Positions 5,704-7,951 of a stretch of 7,951 nt of DNA are shown in pieces; the first letter of the stretch is position 1; the number at the start of each line of letters is the position of its first letter. The position numbers and the translations under genes were made by a program. A model generated the notes under the pieces. It saw nothing but the letters and a program-made list of their open reading frames with translations. It was not told the origin of the DNA and did no database searches. This stretch comes from JANQGH01 sp039177555 (GTDB taxonomy: Bacteria; Pseudomonadota; Alphaproteobacteria; DSM-16000; Inquilinaceae): contig JBCDFV010000088.1 of the NCBI GenBank assembly GCA_039177555.1, forward strand, positions 1-7,951, given 5' to 3'.

Positions 5704-7951
5704 CTAGAAGACGAAATGGTCCTCCAGCAGATCAGAGACCTGATCCAGGGTCGGCAGCAGGATGCTGTCGTCGCCATAGCTGATCAGCACCCCGTCGGCC
5801 GTGGCCGTGAAGGTCAAATCAGCGAACACGAAGTCTTGGATCGAGATCTTGTCGGCCGCCGTGTCGAAGTCGCGGATGACGTCGTTGCCATCGCCGGCGC
5901 CGAAGACGAACAGGTCCGCCCCCCGGCCGCCGAACAGCACGTCGTTGTCCGCGCCGCCATCCAGCACGTCATCGCCGGCGCCGCCCTTCAGCCGGTCCCG
6001 GCCATCGCCACCGTCCAGCACATCGTCACCAGCCTTGCCGCGCAACACGTCCCGGCCGCCCTCGCCGCTGAGCCGGTCATTGTCGACCGTGCCCGTCAGC
6101 CGGTCACGGCCATCACCGCCGACCGTCTCCGCCCCATCGATGATCGGCAGATCAGGCCCGTTGTTCGGCATCGGGTCGTTACTGGCGGCCGCAACCGAAT
6201 CGGCCTGCAGGCTGGATGTGATCGGCGCCGGAGGGGGACTGTCGTTATCCGCAATTGTCACGGTCGCAGTTATTCCGGCCACATTAAGACGCGGGTTGTC
6301 AGAATCAACCAGCGTGATAGTAACTGTTTCGCTAGGCTCGATAGTAAAATCATCGATAACACTAATATCAATTGTTGTAGTTGGACTTAAGCCCGGCCCG
6401 AGTACTACTGAATTTGTGATTGTCTGATAGTCGATGCCGTTGGTTGCTGTTCCGGTCACCGTGTATGTTAGGATAATCGGGTCTGAGACCAATCCTGCTA
6501 TTCTCACTGTGAACTGGCCGGGGTCAGCCGGATCCGAACCGGTGGTCTCAGACGCGGTCGGATCGTTTGCCGTCAGCGAAACAAGACTTGGCTCATCGGT
6601 GATCTCGCCTGTTGCCTCGGCTGCACCGGGATTTACAGTGACATTAGGTGCCGCAGGATCGATCAGGGTGATCGTTACGGTCTCAATTCCTTCATCAAAG
6701 GGATCGGAAACTGGAAGAGCGGCAATACCCACTCTCGAGGCTCCGGCTTGGAAGGTGACTGTGCCACTCAGCGGTTGGCCGATGCCAAATCCGCCGAATA
6801 GCTGACCGTTGATGTAGTCCACACCATTTTCTGCGGTCCCGCCGATGGTGTAGTTCACTTCCAGCGGAGCTGCGAGCGTTCCTCCATCGAGGTCGATAAA
6901 GAAGTCAACGTCGTCTTCGACACTGAGTGACCCTACAGGCTCGGCGCCGGGGCCTCTGAGACTGATCGAAAGCACACCGAAGTCGTTGTCCGTGATCGTC
7001 GCCTGCGCGGTGTCGGTGCCGAGGATCACCGCCGGGTTCGACGGGTTGCTGATCTCCAGATCGACGGTTTCCAGTTCCTCGATGAGATTGTCGTCGAGCA
7101 CCGGGATCAGCAGCGTGCCGACCGCGCTGCCATCCGGCACCACGATTTGTGCCGTCGGCGACAGGGCGGCATAGTCCGCCCCGCTGATCGCCGACCCGGT
7201 GCCGAGATCGGCCAGGTCGAACGTGATTGGCGCCCCCGTTTGGTTCACCAGGCTCAAGGTCACCGTCGCCTCGATGGCCACGGGCCCGTCTTCGGTGCCG
7301 TTCACCGTCACCGACAGGTTTGCCGTCGGCCTCTCATTATCGGCGATCGTGACCGTCGCGCTGGGCGTGACCAGGGAAATGGTGGGCTCGTTGGGATCGA
7401 CCAGCGTGACGGTCACCGTCTCGTCAGGCTCGAAGATGATGTCGTCGAGCACCGAGACATCGATCACCGCGAACGGGTTGCTCCCGGCCGGGATCGTGAC
7501 CGTGCCGGTCAGGGCGGTGTAGTCGCCATCCGGCGTCGCCGTGCCGGTGACGACGTAACTCACCGTCAAGGGCGCCGCCAGGGTACCGTTCAACGACACC
7601 GTGAACTGCCCCGTATCGTTCGGCTCTGCCGCATCCGGATCGCTGGCAACGATCGACAGGTCGCCCGCACCGATCTCGTCATCGGCGATGGTCACCGTCG
7701 CGGTGGCGGTGCCGAGGCTGATGTTCGGCTCGCCCGGGTTGTTCAGGGTGACCACCACGGTCTCGTCGGGATCGAAGACCAGGTCGTCGATCACCGACAC
7801 ATCGATCACTGCAGACGGATTCGTCCCGGCAGGGATCGTCACCGTGCCGGAGATGGTCTGGTAGTCGATGCCGTTATTCGCGGTGCCCGTCACGGTGTAG
7901 CTCACCGCCAGGGGCGCCGCGAGGATGCCGTCCAAGGAAACCCGGAACTGC
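5704..7951 (-). CDS. Large RTX calcium-binding protein with Calx-beta modules, type I secretion substrate (5' end outside window)
   Basis: The visible part is 748 residues, counted from the first whole codon at 7950, and ends in TAG. It already starts inside a Calx-beta module: the first residues QFRVSLDG match QFTVSLNG in the next module, so the true start lies further right. The in-frame TTG at 7933-7935 is an internal Leu codon, not a start. Five Calx-beta-like modules come first, then a Pro/Asn/Ala-rich linker (about 571-605), eight RTX nonapeptides (611-682) that bind calcium and fold outside the cell, and a 66-residue C-terminal tail (683-748). The tail ends in LLEDHFVF: an acidic residue followed by hydrophobic ones, as in many type I secreted proteins. 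No signal peptide or enzyme domain is visible. It lies 291 bp upstream of a type I transporter, its likely exporter. The role is probably adhesion or an S-layer/biofilm-like surface function, but the missing N-terminus could hold something else. Confidence 0.93.
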   Translation of the reverse strand, partial: QFRVSLDGILAAPLAVSYTVTGTANNGIDYQTISGTVTIPAGTNPSAVIDVSVIDDLVFDPDETVVVTLNNPGEPNISLGTATATVTIADDEIGAGDLSIVASDPDAAEPNDTGQFTVSLNGTLAAPLTVSYVVTGTATPDGDYTALTGTVTIPAGSNPFAVIDVSVLDDIIFEPDETVTVTLVDPNEPTISLVTPSATVTIADNERPTANLSVTVNGTEDGPVAIEATVTLSLVNQTGAPITFDLADLGTGSAISGADYAALSPTAQIVVPDGSAVGTLLIPVLDDNLIEELETVDLEISNPSNPAVILGTDTAQATITDNDFGVLSISLRGPGAEPVGSLSVEDDVDFFIDLDGGTLAAPLEVNYTIGGTAENGVDYINGQLFGGFGIGQPLSGTVTFQAGASRVGIAALPVSDPFDEGIETVTITLIDPAAPNVTVNPGAAEATGEITDEPSLVSLTANDPTASETTGSDPADPGQFTVRIAGLVSDPIILTYTVTGTATNGIDYQTITNSVVLGPGLSPTTTIDISVIDDFTIEPSETVTITLVDSDNPRLNVAGITATVTIADNDSPPPAPITSSLQADSVAAASNDPMPNNGPDLPIIDGAETVGGDGRDRLTGTVDNDRLSGEGGRDVLRGKAGDDVLDGGDGRDRLKGGAGDDVLDGGADNDVLFGGRGADLFVFGAGDGNDVIRDFDTAADKISIQDFVFADLTFTATADGVLISYGDDSILLPTLDQVSDLLEDHFVF
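5707..5904 (-). other. C-terminal type I secretion region of the RTX protein
   Basis: Residues 683-748 follow the last RTX unit. They begin with a further aspartate-rich turn (GAGDGNDVIRDF), continue as the short strands usual for the beta-roll cap (DKISIQDF, GVLISYGDDSILLP), and end with an amphipathic, acidic helix-like segment and the terminal LLEDHFVF. The uncleaved C-terminal signal of type I substrates typically lies in the last 50-60 residues, often with an acidic residue followed by hydrophobic ones at the very end. The assignment follows from position and composition, not from an exact motif. Confidence 0.7.
5905..6120 (-). repeat. Eight in-register RTX (GGxGxDxLx) nonapeptide repeats
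   Basis: Residues 611-682 divide exactly into eight nonapeptides: GGDGRDRLT, GTVDNDRLS, GEGGRDVLR, GKAGDDVLD, GGDGRDRLK, GGAGDDVLD, GGADNDVLF and GGRGADLFV. The central and later units fit the calcium-binding parallel beta-roll consensus well; the second is degenerate in its Gly positions. Such arrays stay unfolded in the low-calcium cytoplasm and fold after export, which aids type I secretion. Confidence 0.95.
6241..7951 (-). repeat. Tandem Calx-beta-like modules (five visible, the first cut by the window edge)
   Basis: Approximate limits are 7675-7951 (partial), 7333-7662, 6982-7323, 6592-6975 and 6241-6585. Most share a core of the type Y-x-(V/I)-x-G-T-A-x-x-G-x-D-Y, then G-T-V-T-(I/F)-x-A-G, a D-D/E-E-T-V-x-(V/I)-T-L strand and a closing A-T-(V/I)-T-x-x-D-(D/N)-(D/E). 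The acidic closing motif and the DD/DE positions are the expected calcium ligands. Modules 1 and 2 are closest to each other (114-codon offset). Module 3 is the most divergent. Module 4 is the longest (about 128 residues) because of an insertion. Module 5 resembles module 1 in its first half. Confidence 0.9.

Noticed and set aside
7933..7935. TTG as a possible start of the RTX/Calx-beta protein
   Set aside because: The five codons before it (Q-F-R-V-S) continue the module sequence seen in the next repeat (Q-F-T-V-S), so this TTG is an internal Leu codon.
1..7951. CRISPR arrays, tRNA or rRNA genes, transposases, integrases
   Set aside because: I looked for short regularly spaced identical repeats, tRNA-like CCA ends with cloverleaf arms, and mobile-element genes or terminal inverted repeats, and saw none. 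The only repeats are protein-coding modules.

Overview
The window is GC-rich (most stretches I counted by eye are 55-75% G+C). All four genes I can support lie on the minus strand, so the transcribed order runs from high to low coordinates. The GC content, the codon use, the PrtD/PrtE-style type I secretion pair and the paired-cysteine start of the beta-helix protein suggest a high-GC Gram-negative bacterium, most likely an alphaproteobacterium. That placement is inference; no rRNA, tRNA or taxonomic marker gene is present.

Layout in order of transcription. (1) 7951-5704: the C-terminal 748 residues of a large calcium-binding surface or extracellular protein. It has at least five Calx-beta-like modules, a Pro/Asn-rich linker, eight RTX nonapeptides and a type I secretion tail. 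Its start lies beyond the right edge. (2) 5703-5413: a 291-bp GC-rich gap with no convincing gene. (3) 5412-3154: a 752-residue type I secretion ABC transporter (permease plus ATPase) with an unusual extra N-terminal membrane region. (4) 3157-1829: its HlyD/PrtE-type periplasmic adaptor, overlapping the ABC gene by four bases (ATGA). (5) 1828-1623: a 206-bp gap with a strong imperfect inverted repeat and a G7 run. (6) 1622-1: the first 540 residues of a Sec-exported beta-helix repeat protein, probably an autotransporter passenger or adhesin, which runs off the left edge without a stop codon.

How they fit together: the ABC protein and the adaptor would form the inner-membrane part of a type I secretion machine, and the adjacent RTX/Calx-beta protein is its obvious substrate. 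An outer-membrane TolC-like channel is needed but is not in the window. The beta-helix protein carries a classical signal peptide, so it should leave the cytoplasm through Sec rather than the type I machine. The cluster therefore seems to place two large surface proteins, served by two different export routes, side by side. The architecture is mostly recognisable. The least ordinary points are the five-helix extension on the ABC transporter, the AT-rich patches inside both repeat proteins, and the inverted repeat between the adaptor and the beta-helix gene.
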